NCBI GenBank assembly: GCA_019246455.1
Contig: JAFAQJ010000228.1
Location: 1-5,815, forward strand
Source: Pseudolabrys sp.
GTDB lineage: Bacteria > Pseudomonadota > Alphaproteobacteria > Rhizobiales > Xanthobacteraceae
Direction: 5' to 3'
Length of the DNA: 5,815 nt
The position numbers and the translations under genes were made by a program. Under the pieces are notes generated by a model, which worked only from the letters and a program-made list of their open reading frames with translations, was not told where the DNA came from and searched no databases. Positions 5,676-5,815 of this stretch are shown here, piece after piece (position 1 is the stretch's first letter; the number at the start of each line of letters is the position of its first letter).

Positions 5676-5815
5676 TCGCTGGCACGTCCGGCGGCGTAAC
5701 CTTCGGGCGTGAGCTCATAGCGGTAGCGGTTGCGCCGGTCGATCGCGATCCAATTATTGGCGACCGCGCGGTTGAGCCCGCGCTGGAAATCGCCGTCGCG
5801 CACGTCGAAGAAGTT
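5663..5815 (-). CDS. C-terminus of an unidentified protein, possibly winged-helix (5' end outside window)
   Basis: Reading the minus strand from the right edge gives 50 codons without a stop, then TAG at 5665-5663. The reading ends ...NNWIAIDRRNRYRYELTPEGYAAGRASEERI. The pattern of a Trp-containing helix end, a short charged turn, a Tyr-rich strand and LTPEG resembles the wing and last strand of a winged-helix DNA-binding domain (the LT.EG ending is common there). The codons have the high G/C third positions of the neighbouring genes, which supports real coding. The gene is too short here to name. It converges with the exported cupin, 37 bases apart, with paired hairpins between and over the two stop codons. 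Confidence 0.65.
   Translation of the reverse strand, partial: NFFDVRDGDFQRGLNRAVANNWIAIDRRNRYRYELTPEGYAAGRASEERI

Overview
The window looks like chromosomal DNA from a GC-rich alphaproteobacterium, most likely Hyphomicrobiales (Bradyrhizobium/Xanthobacteraceae-like). This rests on the strong G/C bias at third codon positions, the gene types (propionyl-CoA carboxylase beta chain, exported FKBP, FAH-family hydrolase, SDR), and many small exported proteins. The genus is an inference. No insertion sequence, phage gene, tRNA, rRNA or CRISPR array was seen, and no stretch over 300 bases lacks a gene.

Layout. Plus strand, left: the 3' half of a propionyl-CoA carboxylase beta-subunit gene (1-827). 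A 203-base, lower-GC gap follows, carrying two neighbouring palindromes. Then comes a compact three-gene block: an exported FKBP-type prolyl isomerase (1031-1450), an exported protein of unknown family with four cysteines (1460-2011), and a cytosolic cupin (2032-2448). Gaps of 9 and 20 bases suggest one transcript. Minus strand, centre: read 5'->3', a short-chain dehydrogenase (5142-4372), a fumarylacetoacetate-hydrolase-family enzyme 23 bases later (4348-3566), and, after 85 bases, an exported metallo-beta-lactamase-fold hydrolase (3480-2536). The hydrolase has its own strong ribosome binding site and a possible EcfG-type stress promoter. Plus strand, right: an exported small cupin (5215-5625), divergent from the dehydrogenase. 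It converges on the C-terminus of a further minus-strand gene (5815-5663) that runs off the window. Two perfect hairpins sit over the two facing stop codons.

How the genes may work together. The SDR and FAH-family genes are the likeliest functional pair: oxidation of a hydroxyl to a ketone, then hydrolysis or decarboxylation of a diketo acid, as in several sugar-acid and aromatic catabolic routes. The substrate cannot be read from the sequence. Four of the eight nearly complete or partial plus/minus genes with known products (FKBP, four-Cys protein, MBL hydrolase, right-hand cupin) carry signal peptides, so much of the window serves the periplasm. I see no clearly new multi-gene system. The best leads are the twin palindromes upstream of the FKBP gene, the EcfG-like promoter, and the paired hairpins at the right-hand convergent junction.
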